A DNA stretch of 57,511 bases from Rhodopila sp. (GTDB taxonomy: Bacteria; Pseudomonadota; Alphaproteobacteria; Acetobacterales; Acetobacteraceae), in contig JARLIN010000039.1 of assembly GCA_031291715.1 (NCBI GenBank), positions 1 to 57,511 of the forward strand, in the 5' to 3' direction. Under the pieces are notes generated by a model. It was not told where the DNA came from, ran no database searches, and was given only the letters and a program-made list of their open reading frames with translations. Each line of letters starts with the position of its first letter. Positions within the stretch are counted from its first letter, which is position 1. Positions 26,468 to 35,310 of the stretch are shown one piece after another. The translations under genes and the position numbers were made by a program.

Positions 26468-27249
26468 GCAACATCGTCGCGCAACAGACGGCCGTCGGCG
26501 CCAGCGTGGACGTCAATGACGTCAGCCATCGCTTCGACCTGGACGGCAAGACGCTTCCGGTCCTCAACCGCGTCTCGCTGCGGATCGAACCCGGTGAGCT
26601 GGTTTCCCTGCTCGGTCCCTCCGGCTGCGGCAAGTCCACCTTGTTGCGCATGGTGGCTGGGTTGGAGACACCCACCGTCGGCACCATCCAGGCGGACGGT
26701 GCGCGGATTACCGGACCCGATCCCTCACGCGTGGTGATGTTCCAGGACCCGACGCTGTATCCGTGGCGGACGGTCAAGGCCAACGTCTCGCTGGGGCTCG
26801 AAGCGCGCGGCCTGCTCCGCCGCCAGGGCCATCGCGTGGATGAGGCGCTGCGCCTAGTCGGCCTGAGCCAGTTCGCCACCGCTTATCCGCATCAGCTTTC
26901 GGGCGGCATGGCGCAGCGCGTCTCCCTGGCGCGCGCGCTGGTCAACGACCCGAAGCTGCTGCTGCTGGATGAGCCGCTCGGGAAACTGGACTCGATGACG
27001 CGGATCACCATGCAGCAGGAACTGGTATCGCTGTGGCAGCGCACCGGCTTCACCGCGCTTCTCGTGACGCACGACGTCGAGGAAGCTCTGTTCATGTCGA
27101 ACCGGGTGATCGTGCTGAGCGATCGGCCCGCCGCGATCAAGGCTGACATCCCGATCGACCTGCCGTTCCCGCGCCATCGTGGCGATCCCCGGCTGGCGGA
27201 CCTGCGCCGCCGGATCCTGGGCCTGCTGGGCCTCGACGCTGACTGGTAA
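26461..27249 (+). CDS. ABC importer ATPase (SsuB/TauB type)
   Basis: The 262-residue ATPase overlaps the permease gene by 7 bases. Walker A GPSGCGKST, Q-loop FQDPTLYPW, signature LSGGMAQRVSLARAL, Walker B LLLLDEPLGKLD and switch His in LLVTHDVEEAL are all intact. The C-terminal IPIDLPFPRHRGDP tail is typical of sulfonate/nitrate/taurine importer ATPases. It powers the first importer of the operon. Confidence 0.93.
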   Translation: MVSNIVAQQTAVGASVDVNDVSHRFDLDGKTLPVLNRVSLRIEPGELVSLLGPSGCGKSTLLRMVAGLETPTVGTIQADGARITGPDPSRVVMFQDPTLYPWRTVKANVSLGLEARGLLRRQGHRVDEALRLVGLSQFATAYPHQLSGGMAQRVSLARALVNDPKLLLLDEPLGKLDSMTRITMQQELVSLWQRTGFTALLVTHDVEEALFMSNRVIVLSDRPAAIKADIPIDLPFPRHRGDPRLADLRRRILGLLGLDADW

Positions 27250-27264
27250 CGAAGGAATACGCGC

Positions 27265-28218
27265 ATGAAACTCGACAGGCGCCATTTGCTCGCCGCTACG
27301 CTGTCGGCTCCCCTGGCGGCGTTGCCCGCGATCCGGCGGGCACGTGCGGCGGATGGCAAGACGCTGCGGGTTGGCTTTCAAAAGAGCGACCCGGTCTTGA
27401 TGGTTGCCAAAGCCAACAAGCGGCTGGAAGCCCTTCTCGGGCCGAAGGGCTACAGCGTGGTGTGGATCGAATTCGAGTTCGGTCCGCCGATGCTCGAAGC
27501 GATGCGCGTCGGGAGCATCGATATCGGCCTCGTGGGCGACACGCCGCCGGTGTTCGCCCAGGCCGCACACAGCGACCTTTTGTATATCGGGGCGAGTCGC
27601 GCGACCTCCCAGTCGCTCCTTCTGCGCGCCGGGTCCAAGATCCAGACGCTGGCCGACCTGAAGGGGAAGAAAGTGGCGTTCGGCCGCGGCTCCTCGGCGC
27701 ATGAATTCACGCTGCTCGTCCTGGAAAAAGCCGGCCTGCGCTACGACCACATCCAGCCGGTCTATCTCGGCCCGGCTGACGCCGGCGTCGCGTTCGAGCG
27801 TGGTGCGGTTGATGCGTGGAGCATCTGGGAGCCGTACATTTCGCTGTTCGTGAGCCGGCCCGGTGTGCGCACGCTCGTGACCAACAACGAACTCGGCGAA
27901 CGGTTTTCCTTCGTCATGGGCAACGGGCCGTTTGTGCGGGCGAACGCGGCATTGACCTCGACGGTGCTCGAAGTCCTCACCGCGACGGCTGAATATGCGC
28001 GTGGCCATCACGCGGAAGTCGCCGCTCTTCTGGCCGGTGCGACCGGCATGCCGGAGGACCTCTGGTCACGTGCCCTGGTGAAGGCGCCGTTCGACGTGCT
28101 GCCGATGAACGACGAACTGACCCGCGGCCAGCAAAAGATCGCCGACCGCTTCCGCGCCCTGGGGCTGGTGCCGGTGGACATCAAGGTATCCGACATCGTC
28201 TGGCGCGCTGGCGTCTGA
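27265..28218 (+). CDS. ssuA: Aliphatic sulfonate-binding protein
   Basis: The 317-residue periplasmic protein has a signal with [18 protein letters not shown] (twin-arginine-like, cleaved after ARA near 30). The mature domain carries SsuA family features: [55 protein letters not shown] and [16 protein letters not shown]. It delivers alkanesulfonates to the SsuC/SsuB pair encoded after ssuD. It is the second binding protein in the operon, 15 bases after the first ATPase gene. Confidence 0.9.
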   Translation: MKLDRRHLLAATLSAPLAALPAIRRARAADGKTLRVGFQKSDPVLMVAKANKRLEALLGPKGYSVVWIEFEFGPPMLEAMRVGSIDIGLVGDTPPVFAQAAHSDLLYIGASRATSQSLLLRAGSKIQTLADLKGKKVAFGRGSSAHEFTLLVLEKAGLRYDHIQPVYLGPADAGVAFERGAVDAWSIWEPYISLFVSRPGVRTLVTNNELGERFSFVMGNGPFVRANAALTSTVLEVLTATAEYARGHHAEVAALLAGATGMPEDLWSRALVKAPFDVLPMNDELTRGQQKIADRFRALGLVPVDIKVSDIVWRAGV

Positions 28219-28229
28219 GGAGCGCAATT

Positions 28230-29363
28230 ATGTCATATCAACCACTTAACCTTTTCTGGTTCCTTCCCACCAGTGGCGACGGGTCCTATCTCGGCACCGA
28301 GAAGGGCCACCGCCCCGCCGATATCGGCTATCTGCGCGACATCGCCCAAGCCGCCGATCGGCTGGGTTACGGCGGGATACTGCTGCCGACCGGCACCAAC
28401 TGCCTGGATGGCTGGATGGTCGGTTCCGCCTTGGCGCCGCAGACGGAGCGGCTGAAGTTCCTGCTGGCGCTGCGGCCGGGGTTCATCACGCCTGGGCTGG
28501 CTGCCCGTCAGTCCGTCGCGCTGGACCGGATCAGCAACGGCCGCCTTCTGTTGAACATCGTCACCGGTGGCCAGCCAAAGGAACTCGCGGGCGACGGGCT
28601 GTTGCTGGACCACGACGAGCGCTACGTCCTGACCGATGAGTTCCTGCACATCTGGCGCCGCCTGCTGGCTGATGGAAAGGTCGATTTCACCGGCAAGCAC
28701 CTCACCGCGAAGGACGCCAAACTTGGGTTCTTCGACAGCGTCCAGAAGCCCTATCCGCCGCTGTGGTTCGGTGGTTCCTCGCCCGCTGGGATCGAGGTCG
28801 CGGCGGATCACGTCGATACCTACCTGACCTGGGGCGAGCCGCCGGCCTTGGTGAAGCAGAAGCTGGACACGGTGCGGGCACGGGCTGCCGCGCGCGGCCG
28901 GACCCTGAACTATGGCCTGCGCGTCCACCTGATCGTCCGCGAAACCGACGCCGAGGCCTGGGAGGCCGCCAACCGGCTGATCAGCCACCTGTCCGACGAG
29001 ACCATCGCCACGGCGCAGGAGCGGCTGCGGGCGGATACGGACTCGGTCGGGCAGCTTCGGCAGTTGGACCTGCATCGCGGCCGGCGCGACAAGCTGGAGA
29101 TCAGTCCGAACCTGTGGGCCGGCGTCGGCCTGGTACGGCACGGCGTTGGCACCGCGCTGGTCGGCAGCCCGGAAACAGTGGCCGAGCGGTTGCGCGAGTA
29201 CCAGGCGCTGGGCTTCCAGACGATCATCGCCTCGGGCTATCCGCATCTGGAGGAAGCCTACCGCGTCGCCGAACTGTTGTTCCCCGTGCTCGGCATCGGC
29301 AAGCGCGCGTTCGAGCCTGGGCGCGATTTTCGCGCGGCCCCCTCCCGGATCGCCGCCGAATGA
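28230..29363 (+). CDS. ssuD: FMNH2-dependent alkanesulfonate monooxygenase
   Basis: The 377-residue bacterial-luciferase-like enzyme begins [17 protein letters not shown] and contains [16 protein letters not shown] with the active-site Cys typical of Ssu[37 protein letters not shown] and WFGGSSPAG. It cleaves alkanesulfonates to aldehyde and sulfite with reduced FMN and O2. Length matches the family (about 380). Its ATG follows GAGGAG. The NAD(P)H:FMN reductase SsuE is missing from the window and must be supplied from elsewhere. Confidence 0.94.
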   Translation: MSYQPLNLFWFLPTSGDGSYLGTEKGHRPADIGYLRDIAQAADRLGYGGILLPTGTNCLDGWMVGSALAPQTERLKFLLALRPGFITPGLAARQSVALDRISNGRLLLNIVTGGQPKELAGDGLLLDHDERYVLTDEFLHIWRRLLADGKVDFTGKHLTAKDAKLGFFDSVQKPYPPLWFGGSSPAGIEVAADHVDTYLTWGEPPALVKQKLDTVRARAAARGRTLNYGLRVHLIVRETDAEAWEAANRLISHLSDETIATAQERLRADTDSVGQLRQLDLHRGRRDKLEISPNLWAGVGLVRHGVGTALVGSPETVAERLREYQALGFQTIIASGYPHLEEAYRVAELLFPVLGIGKRAFEPGRDFRAAPSRIAAE

Positions 29364-29439
29364 AGCGGTGGTTTGTACGGTTGCTGGTTGAAACTGCATG
29401 GCCGCCGGCCGCGGATGAATGGCTGAAGGCGTCGATCCG

Positions 29440-30195
29440 ATGAAGCGCGTGCTTCCCTGGATTGTCCCGGCTGGGATCCTGCTGGTGTGGCAGGCCTTGT
29501 CCCAGTTCGGGTTGCTGTCCGGCCAGGTCATGCCGGCCCCAACCGCGGTGGCGGAAGCGTTCTGGCGGGTCACCCGCAGCGGCGAACTGTGGCGCGACAT
29601 CGAAATCAGCACCTGGCGGGCCTTCGCCGGCTTCGCCATCGGTGGCGGGATTGGCTTCGCCCTCGGCATGCTGAACGGCCTGTCGAGGCTGAGCGAGAAA
29701 CTGACCGACAGCACGCTGCAGATGGTGCGAAACATTCCGCATCTGGCGCTGATCCCGCTGGTGATCCTTTGGTTCGGCATCGGCGAGGAAGCCAAGCTGT
29801 TCCTCGTCGCGCTGGGCGTGTTCTTCCCGATCTACGTCAACACCCTGCATGGCGTGCGGTCCGTGGACCGCCAGTTGCTGGAGATGGGCCGCGCCTATGG
29901 CATGTCCGAGCGGGCTATCTTCTGGCGGGTGGTGTTTCCCGGCGCGCTGCCCTCGATCTTCGTCGGTGTGCGCTACGGCCTGGGCATCATGTGGCTGACC
30001 CTGATCGTGGCGGAGACGATCTCGGCCTCCTCCGGCATCGGCTTCATGGCGATGAACGCGCGCGAGTTCATGATGGTCGATGTCGTCGTGGTTTCGATCC
30101 TGATCTACGCCGCGCTGGGAAAGATCGCCGACAGCGTCGCGCGCTTGCTGGAGCGGACCTGCCTCGCCTGGAACCCCGTCTATGCGGAAGTCTGA
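29440..30195 (+). CDS. ssuC: Aliphatic sulfonate ABC permease
   Basis: The six-span permease (251 residues from the ATG at 29440; an in-frame ATG at 29419 would add seven) starts KRVLPWIVPAGILLVWQAL. The EAA loop reads EMGRAYGMSERAIFWRVVFPGALPSIFVG, typical of SsuC, followed by LTLIVAETISASSGIGFM. It is encoded between ssuD and ssuB with a three-base gap to ssuB. It pairs with SsuA at 27265. Confidence 0.92.
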   Translation: MKRVLPWIVPAGILLVWQALSQFGLLSGQVMPAPTAVAEAFWRVTRSGELWRDIEISTWRAFAGFAIGGGIGFALGMLNGLSRLSEKLTDSTLQMVRNIPHLALIPLVILWFGIGEEAKLFLVALGVFFPIYVNTLHGVRSVDRQLLEMGRAYGMSERAIFWRVVFPGALPSIFVGVRYGLGIMWLTLIVAETISASSGIGFMAMNAREFMMVDVVVVSILIYAALGKIADSVARLLERTCLAWNPVYAEV

Positions 30196-30198
30196 ACC

Positions 30199-30978
30199 AT
30201 GAATGTGAGCGTCCTGGACCATACGCCGGACACCAACGTCCGGTTCAGCTCCGTGGGAGCGGCGGTGAGCCTGCGTGGGGTCACCAAGGCCTTCGGTCAG
30301 CAGAAGGTGCTGCACGGGATCGATCTGGGGATCCCGGCCGGCCAGTTCGTGGCCATCGTCGGCCGCAGCGGCTGCGGCAAGAGCACGCTGTTGCGTTTGC
30401 TGGCCGGCCTGGACCAGCCGACCGGTGGCCGGATCGAGATCGACGGCCTGGAAACCGGCTGGCGGGAGCGGGTGCGGTTGATGTTCCAGGAGCCTCGGCT
30501 GCTGCCCTGGCAGCGGGTGGCGGCGAATGTCGAAGTCGGACTGACCCATGCGCGCGACGGCAATGATCGGCGGCGTCAGGCCATTGAGGCGATCGAGCAG
30601 GTCGGGCTGTCAGGGCGAGAGAAGGAATGGCCCTCCATCCTGTCCGGCGGCCAGAAGCAGCGTGTCGCCCTGGCGCGAGCGTTGGTCAGCCATCCCGGCA
30701 TCCTGGCGTTCGACGAGCCGCTCGGGGCGCTGGACGCGCTGACCCGAATCGAGATGCAGACGCTGATCGAACAGGTCTGGCTGGACAAGGGTTTCACCGC
30801 GATCGTGGTCACCCACGACGTGACCGAGGCGGTGGCGCTGGCTGACCGAATCCTGCTCCTGGACGCGGGGAGGGTGGCGATGGACGTGACGGTGGACCTG
30901 CCGCGTCCGCGTCGGCGCGGCGACCCGGCGGCGGCGGCGATCGAGGGGCGGATTCTGGAGCGGCTGCTGGAGCGGTAG
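30199..30978 (+). CDS. ssuB: Aliphatic sulfonate ABC ATPase
   Basis: The 259-residue ATPase has Walker [11 protein letters not shown]-loop FQEPRLLPW, signature [15 protein letters not shown], Walker [12 protein letters not shown] and switch His in [10 protein letters not shown]. The C-terminal [15 protein letters not shown] motif is typical of SsuB. It is the last gene of the sulfonate operon; repeats with hairpin potential follow directly. Confidence 0.94.
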   Translation: MNVSVLDHTPDTNVRFSSVGAAVSLRGVTKAFGQQKVLHGIDLGIPAGQFVAIVGRSGCGKSTLLRLLAGLDQPTGGRIEIDGLETGWRERVRLMFQEPRLLPWQRVAANVEVGLTHARDGNDRRRQAIEAIEQVGLSGREKEWPSILSGGQKQRVALARALVSHPGILAFDEPLGALDALTRIEMQTLIEQVWLDKGFTAIVVTHDVTEAVALADRILLLDAGRVAMDVTVDLPRPRRRGDPAAAAIEGRILERLLER

Positions 30979-30984
30979 ACTCCA

Positions 30985-31041
30985 AACGGCACCAGCGAAA
31001 ACGGCGCCGGCGAAAACGGCACCAGCGAACACGGCACCGGC
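30985..31041. repeat. Four tandem copies of a 15-base unit
   Basis: Units of the form ACGGCACCAGCGAAA run from just after the ssuB stop, with A/G variation at two positions and a truncated final copy. The period of 15 keeps one frame open (Phe-Ala-Gly-Ala-Val on the minus strand), but no gene is supported. It is the first of three adjoining repeat blocks. Confidence 0.8.
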
Positions 31042-31048
31042 TCTCCCG

Positions 31049-31142
31049 CAATCCCTCGTCGTGGCCCGGCGTAATCCGGGCCAGCTGAATTAGCACAATC
31101 CCTCGTCATGGCCCGGCGCAGTCCGGGCCAGCTGAACCAGCA
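31049..31142. repeat. Two direct 47-base repeats, each with a hairpin
   Basis: Copies start at CAATCCCTCG (31049 and 31096) and differ at a few positions. Each holds a palindrome, TGGCCCGG then six bases then CCGGGCCA (31062-31083 and 31109-31130), so RNA from either strand would form an eight-pair stem. They could end the ssu transcript or act as REP-like elements; a degenerate third half-palindrome follows at about 31156-31176. Confidence 0.75.
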
Positions 31143-31177
31143 CGGTGCCGTGGCAGATGGCCCGGACTGCGCCGAGC

Positions 31178-31385
31178 CATGACGGGGAAAAAGACACGGC
31201 CAGCCATGACGGGGAAAGACACGGCCAGCCATGACGGGGAAAGACACGGCCAGCCATGACGGGGAAAGACGCGGTAGGGCCATGACGGAAGAAGGCGCGC
31301 CGGCCGTGACGGAAAAAAAGGTGCCGCCGGTCATCATGGAGAAAGACACGGCCGGCCATGACGGGGAAAGCCATGACGGCGGAAC
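31178..31385. repeat. Tandem array of a ~25-base unit
   Basis: Units begin CATGACGGGGAAAGACACGG. Copies start at 31178 (two extra A), 31205, 31230, 31255 and 31281, then become degenerate to about 31385. Three internal copies are nearly identical, indicating recent slippage or duplication. There are no spacers between units, so this is not a CRISPR array. One strand stays open through the array but the peptide is pure repeat. Confidence 0.8.
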
Positions 31386-31504
31386 AGGCGCGATCCGGAG
31401 CCAGCTTCGGGCGGTCCCTGACGATGGCGCAGTCCTGCATCGCGTTCGGAGTCGCGGCTGATGCAGAGCCACTCTTGCCCCCACCCCCCTGATACGTGGT
31501 AAGC

Positions 31505-31612
31505 ATCTCCTGGGAGATCGGCGGTGGACGGGCGCCTCGCCAACCCGGTCAGGTCCGGAAGGAAGCAGCCGCAACGGGTCACCGCTCGGGTCGTTTGTCG
31601 ATCTCCCACTTC
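31505..31612 (+). ncRNA. ffs: Bacterial SRP RNA (4.5S, small type)
   Basis: The hallmark apical segment GGTCAGGTCCGGAAGGAAGC, bound by Ffh, lies at 31548-31567. A perfect ten-pair closing stem is formed by TGGGAGATCG (31511-31520) and CGATCTCCCA (31599-31608), with further GCGGTG/CACCGC pairing inside. Position directly upstream of dnaX is the usual alphaproteobacterial arrangement. The RNA scaffolds the signal recognition particle for membrane-protein targeting. Ends are approximate. Confidence 0.93.
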
Positions 31613-31669
31613 TTTCTTTACGCCGCACATGGCGGCCGCCCCGCGCCGACGAGTAGGTGACCGCCCCAC

Positions 31670-33526
31670 ATGTCCGGCCTGTTTCAGGACGATCCCGCCG
31701 AACAAGACGAAACACCCCCTGTGCCCGACGGGCCGGGTCTGTTCGGCGATGAGCTGCCGGTGGCCTTGCCGGAGCCGGTGCACGCGACGCCCTATCGGGT
31801 GCTGGCGCGGAAATATCGCCCGACCACATTCGATGACCTGATCGGGCAGGAGGCGATGGTGCGCACGTTGCGCAATGCCTTCGCCGTCGGTCGCGTCGCC
31901 CATGCCTTCATGCTGACCGGCGTGCGCGGTGTGGGAAAGACCACCACCGCGCGCATCATCGCCCGGGCGCTGAACTGCGTCGGCCCGGACGGCACGGGCG
32001 GACCCACGGCTGATCCCTGTGGCGTGTGCGCCAACTGCATCGGTATCCTAGCCGATCGGCATCCCGACGTGATCGAGATGGACGCCGCCAGCCGCACCGG
32101 CGTGGACGACATGCGCGAGGTCATCGAGGCCACCCGCTTCCGTCCCATGCAGGCTCGCACCAAGGTCTTCGTCATCGACGAGGTCCATATGCTGAGTCGC
32201 AACGCGTTCAACGCGCTGCTGAAGACGCTGGAGGAACCGCCGCCGCACGTGAAGTTCGTGTTTGCCACGACCGAGATCCGGAAAGTGCCGATCACTGTGC
32301 TGTCGCGCTGCCAGCGCTTCGACCTGCGGCGCGTGCGAATCGCGGAGCTGTCGGAACATTTTGGCCGTATCGCCGATAAAGAAGGGGTGACGATCGAAGC
32401 CGCGGCGCTGGAGCAGATCGCCCGTTCGGCCGATGGCTCGGTCCGTGACGGTCTGTCGATGCTGGACCAGGCGATCGCCCAGGCCGAGGGCACCATCACG
32501 GGCGCTCAGGTCGTCGATATGCTGGGCCTGGCGGATCGCGCGGCGGTGTTCGAGCTGATGGAGGCGGTGATGGGCGGCAAGCCTGCTGCCGCTCTCGCGA
32601 TCACCGACCGGGCGTATGAGCGGGGCGCCGATCTGGGCACGTTGCTGCAAGACCTGCTGGATCTGCTGCACACGGTGACCCGCCTGAAATCCATCCCCAG
32701 CCTGCGCGAAAGCCAGGACCTGCCGGAAGCCGAACGCACGAAGGGCGCCGAACTGGCCGATCGGCTGTCCGTGCCGGTGCTGGCGCGGGCGTGGCAGATG
32801 CTGCTGAAGGGCGTCGGCGAGGTGGAAATCGCCCCCGACAGGCGTGCGGCGGCCGAGATGGTGCTGATCCGGCTGTGCCACGTGGCCGACACGCCGACGC
32901 CGGGCGACCTGATCCGCCGCCTGACCGCGGGCGGAAGTCCTGGCAGCTCCGCGCCCGTCGCCCCCAATGGCGGTGGCGGTGGTGGTGGCGGCGGTGGTGT
33001 GCGCGCGGTCGCCAATGGTGCGCCGATGATTGCGGCGGAACCGGTGCAGGCCGGTCCCCGGCTGAGCACGTTCCGTGACGTCGTGGCGCTGGTGGGGGAG
33101 CGGAAGGAGGCGATGCTGCACGCGCATCTGCTGCACTCCGTCCATCTGGTTCGTTTTGCGCCGCCGGTGATCGAACTGCGTCCGCAGCCGGACGCGCCGC
33201 GTGATCTGTCGTCGAAACTGGCCGCGCTGCTGTCCGAGATTACCGGGACGCGCTGGACGATCGCCGTGTCCGCTGCCATCGGTGAGCCCACGATCGCGGA
33301 GCAGGGCAGCGCCGCGGACACCGCGCGGAAGACTGCCGCGGCCGATCACCCTCTGGTGCGGGCCATCATGGCGGCGTTCCCGGGGGCGCGCATCGACACG
33401 GTGCATGATAAGACGGTGGATGCCTATGGGTTGCCGGCCTCGGTACCGGACGTGCCGGAGATGCCGGACTTCGCGCCGCCCGACGCTGAATATTTCGACG
33501 ATGAGCCGATGGAGATCGACCTATGA
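31670..33526 (+). CDS. dnaX: DNA polymerase III subunit gamma/tau
   Basis: The 618-residue clamp-loader ATPase has Walker A GVRGVGKT (84-91), four zinc-binding cysteines (C103, C117, C120, C123), Walker B VFVIDEVH (D170/E171), sensor 1 [17 protein letters not shown] with the SRC arginine finger, and sensor 2 region [12 protein letters not shown]. Domain III (to about 420) is followed by a run of ten glycines (434-443) as linker to a tau-like C-terminal region. It loads the beta clamp and bridges core polymerases. The stop overlaps the ybaB start by four bases. No slippery A-rich frameshift site was seen, so a tau-only product is likely. Confidence 0.95.
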   Translation: MSGLFQDDPAEQDETPPVPDGPGLFGDELPVALPEPVHATPYRVLARKYRPTTFDDLIGQEAMVRTLRNAFAVGRVAHAFMLTGVRGVGKTTTARIIARALNCVGPDGTGGPTADPCGVCANCIGILADRHPDVIEMDAASRTGVDDMREVIEATRFRPMQARTKVFVIDEVHMLSRNAFNALLKTLEEPPPHVKFVFATTEIRKVPITVLSRCQRFDLRRVRIAELSEHFGRIADKEGVTIEAAALEQIARSADGSVRDGLSMLDQAIAQAEGTITGAQVVDMLGLADRAAVFELMEAVMGGKPAAALAITDRAYERGADLGTLLQDLLDLLHTVTRLKSIPSLRESQDLPEAERTKGAELADRLSVPVLARAWQMLLKGVGEVEIAPDRRAAAEMVLIRLCHVADTPTPGDLIRRLTAGGSPGSSAPVAPNGGGGGGGGGGVRAVANGAPMIAAEPVQAGPRLSTFRDVVALVGERKEAMLHAHLLHSVHLVRFAPPVIELRPQPDAPRDLSSKLAALLSEITGTRWTIAVSAAIGEPTIAEQGSAADTARKTAAADHPLVRAIMAAFPGARIDTVHDKTVDAYGLPASVPDVPEMPDFAPPDAEYFDDEPMEIDL

Positions 33527-33846
33527 AAAACCTGGCCGGCCTGATGAAGCAGGCGCAGCAGATGCAATCCAAGATGCAGGAAATGCAGACCAAGCTGGAG
33601 GCCATGGAGATCACCGGGGAGGCCGGTGCCGGCCTGGTGAAGCTGACCCTGAACGGCAAGAGCGACCTGCGTAAGATCAAGATCGATCCCAAGATCATCG
33701 ACCCGGCCGATGTCGAGATGCTGGAAGACCTGATCCTGGCCGCGCATCGCGATGCCAAGACGAAGATCGAGGCTGCCTCGGCCGAGGAGATGCAGAAGGT
33801 CACCGGCGGGTTGCAGCTTCCGGCCGGGTTGAAACTGCCGTTTTGA
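33523..33846 (+). CDS. YbaB/EbfC nucleoid-associated protein
   Basis: The 107-residue protein has the family pattern: N-terminal [18 protein letters not shown] coiled helix, the central [18 protein letters not shown] sheet, and C-terminal [26 protein letters not shown]. It forms a DNA-binding dimer. The ATG overlaps the dnaX stop (ATGA), and recR follows, the standard dnaX-ybaB-recR recombination/replication order. Confidence 0.93.
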   Translation: MKNLAGLMKQAQQMQSKMQEMQTKLEAMEITGEAGAGLVKLTLNGKSDLRKIKIDPKIIDPADVEMLEDLILAAHRDAKTKIEAASAEEMQKVTGGLQLPAGLKLPF

Positions 33847-33863
33847 CATTCCTCTCCGTGTCA

Positions 33864-33942
33864 TGGCCGGGCTTGGCCCGGCCACCCACGACTTATGGTG
33901 CCGCGATAGGCAAAGTTGTGGATGACCGGGCCAAACCCGGTC
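33864..33942. repeat. Paired REP-like palindromes between ybaB and recR
   Basis: First hairpin: nine-pair stem TGGCCGGGC / GCCCGGCCA around TTG (33864-33884). Second: GACCGGG / CCCGGTC around CCAAA (33924-33942). Both sit in the 138-base spacer before recR. The sequence type (tcatggccgggcttggcccggcc-like) resembles dispersed palindromic repeats of alphaproteobacteria. Confidence 0.65.
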
Positions 33943-33984
33943 CTGACGCGAAGGACGTTGGTCCGGCTGCGACGTAGGAGCGTC

Positions 33985-34578
33985 ATGGGCGGCCCTGAAA
34001 TCGACCATCTGATTGGCCTGCTTTCCAAACTGCCGGGCATGGGGCCGCGCAGTGCCCGCCGCGCCGCGTTGAAAATGCTGCAACAGCCGGAAACCCGTAT
34101 GCTGCCGCTCGCCGCCGCGCTGGAACTGGCGGCCCGCGCCGTCCGGCCCTGCGCCGATTGCGGCAACCTCGACAGCCAGGACCCTTGCACGATCTGCGCC
34201 GACGAGCACCGCGACCGCAGCATCATCTGCGTCGTGGAAGGTGTCGGCGACCTGTGGGCGTTGGAACGTGCGCGGGTCCATCACGGACTGTATCACGTCC
34301 TGGGCGGCACCCTTTCCGCCCTGTCCGGCATCGGGCCGGAGGACCTGAACATGCCCGCCCTGCTGACCCGTGTCGCCGAGGGCGACGTGAAGGAGGTGAT
34401 CCTCGCGCTGGGCGCCACGGTCGATGGTGCCGCCACAGCGCATTGGCTGACCGATCAGCTCCGCCCGACCGGTGTTACCATCACCCGCGTGGGGCAGGGG
34501 GTCCCAATGGGTGGCGCGCTGGACGTGCTGGACGACGGCACCCTCGCCGCCGCCCTGCGTACACGGCGAACGAGCTAG
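33985..34578 (+). CDS. recR: Recombination mediator RecR
   Basis: The 197-residue protein has the helix-hairpin-helix LSKLPGMGPRSARRAAL, the C4 zinc finger (C56, C59, C68, C71: RPCADCG and PCTIC), the Toprim motif CVVEGVGDLWALE and the C-terminal VTRVGQGVPMGG-like walker segment (ITRVGQGVPMGG). The ATG at 33985 with GGAG six bases upstream is chosen. RecR acts with RecF/RecO in loading RecA on gapped DNA. Its TAG stop shares bases with the convergent isonitrile hydratase stop. Confidence 0.95.
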   Translation: MGGPEIDHLIGLLSKLPGMGPRSARRAALKMLQQPETRMLPLAAALELAARAVRPCADCGNLDSQDPCTICADEHRDRSIICVVEGVGDLWALERARVHHGLYHVLGGTLSALSGIGPEDLNMPALLTRVAEGDVKEVILALGATVDGAATAHWLTDQLRPTGVTITRVGQGVPMGGALDVLDDGTLAAALRTRRTS

Positions 34579-35255
34579 GCCACAGCCGCCGCCTTCGCCA
34601 CCCGCGCTTCCCGTTCAGCCCGCAATCCGGCCATCCGGGCCCGGACGGCAGTCACCAGCTCGGGGCGGGCCGTGTCGGGGCTGCCGGCGTCGAACGGCGG
34701 GGCTGGGGCGTATTCGATGCCGAGCTGGATGCTTTCCGCCACCTCGCGGCCCGCCAGCTCCGCGACCATGGTGAGGGCGAAATCGATCCCGGCGGTGACG
34801 CCGCCGCCGCTCATGAACTTGCCGTCGCGCACCACCCGGCCCTTGGTCGGGATCGCCCCGAACGGAACCAGAAGGTCCGTCCAGGCCCAGTGCGTCGTTG
34901 CTTTCTTGCCGCGCAGCAGCCCGGCCGCGCCCAGCACCAGCGATCCGGTGCAGATCGAGCCGACGAACGTCGCCTTGGCCGCCTGGGTGCGGAGGAACGC
35001 CAGAACCTCGGGATCGTCCATCAGGTCCAGCACACCGGCGCCGCCCGGCACGCAGATCACGTCCAGCTTCGGGCAGTCCGCCAGCGTGGAGTCGGGCAGC
35101 AGCCGCAGGCCACCCTGCGTCTGGATCGGATCGAGCGTCTTCCACAGCACATGAACCTCGGCGCCAGGCAGGCTGGCGAACACCTGCAACGGGCCGGTCA
35201 GGTCGAGCTGGGTCATCGCCGGGAAGGCCAGCAGGCCGATGCGGTATTGGGTCAT
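34575..35255 (-). CDS. inhA: Isonitrile hydratase-like DJ-1/PfpI protein
   Basis: The 226-residue DJ-1/PfpI protein matches isonitrile hydratase in length and catalytic residues: Asp18 (MTQLDLTGP), nucleophile Cys102 and Thr103 (VGSICTGSLVLGAAGLL), one residue offset from the Pseudomonas enzyme's D17/C101/T102. Downstream ATTHWAWTDLL and SGGGVTAGIDFAL are typical. It would hydrate isonitriles to N-formamides. The ATG is at 35255, 55 bases from the divergent GlxA-type regulator. Confidence 0.85.
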   Translation of the reverse strand: MTQYRIGLLAFPAMTQLDLTGPLQVFASLPGAEVHVLWKTLDPIQTQGGLRLLPDSTLADCPKLDVICVPGGAGVLDLMDDPEVLAFLRTQAAKATFVGSICTGSLVLGAAGLLRGKKATTHWAWTDLLVPFGAIPTKGRVVRDGKFMSGGGVTAGIDFALTMVAELAGREVAESIQLGIEYAPAPPFDAGSPDTARPELVTAVRARMAGLRAEREARVAKAAAVA

Positions 35256-35310
35256 CCTGTGTCTCCTGTTTCTGGACGCGCGCTTTCTGGCATGGCATTG
35301 TCTGGCGGAA

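Noticed and set aside
28233-30549. Two long minus-strand open frames opposite ssuD, ssuC and ssuB
   Set aside because: They mirror genes with intact motifs; composition is typical of antisense shadow frames.
31178-31385. CRISPR array
   Set aside because: The units are contiguous tandem repeats with no unique spacers, and no cas gene is present.
31231-31461. Small protein encoded across the 25-base repeat array
   Set aside because: The frame exists only because the repeat lacks stops; there is no ribosome site or family signal.
31670-33526. Programmed frameshift in dnaX giving a separate gamma protein
   Set aside because: No A-AAA-AAG-type slippery site with a following stem was found in the expected region; the frame runs on to a normal tau length.
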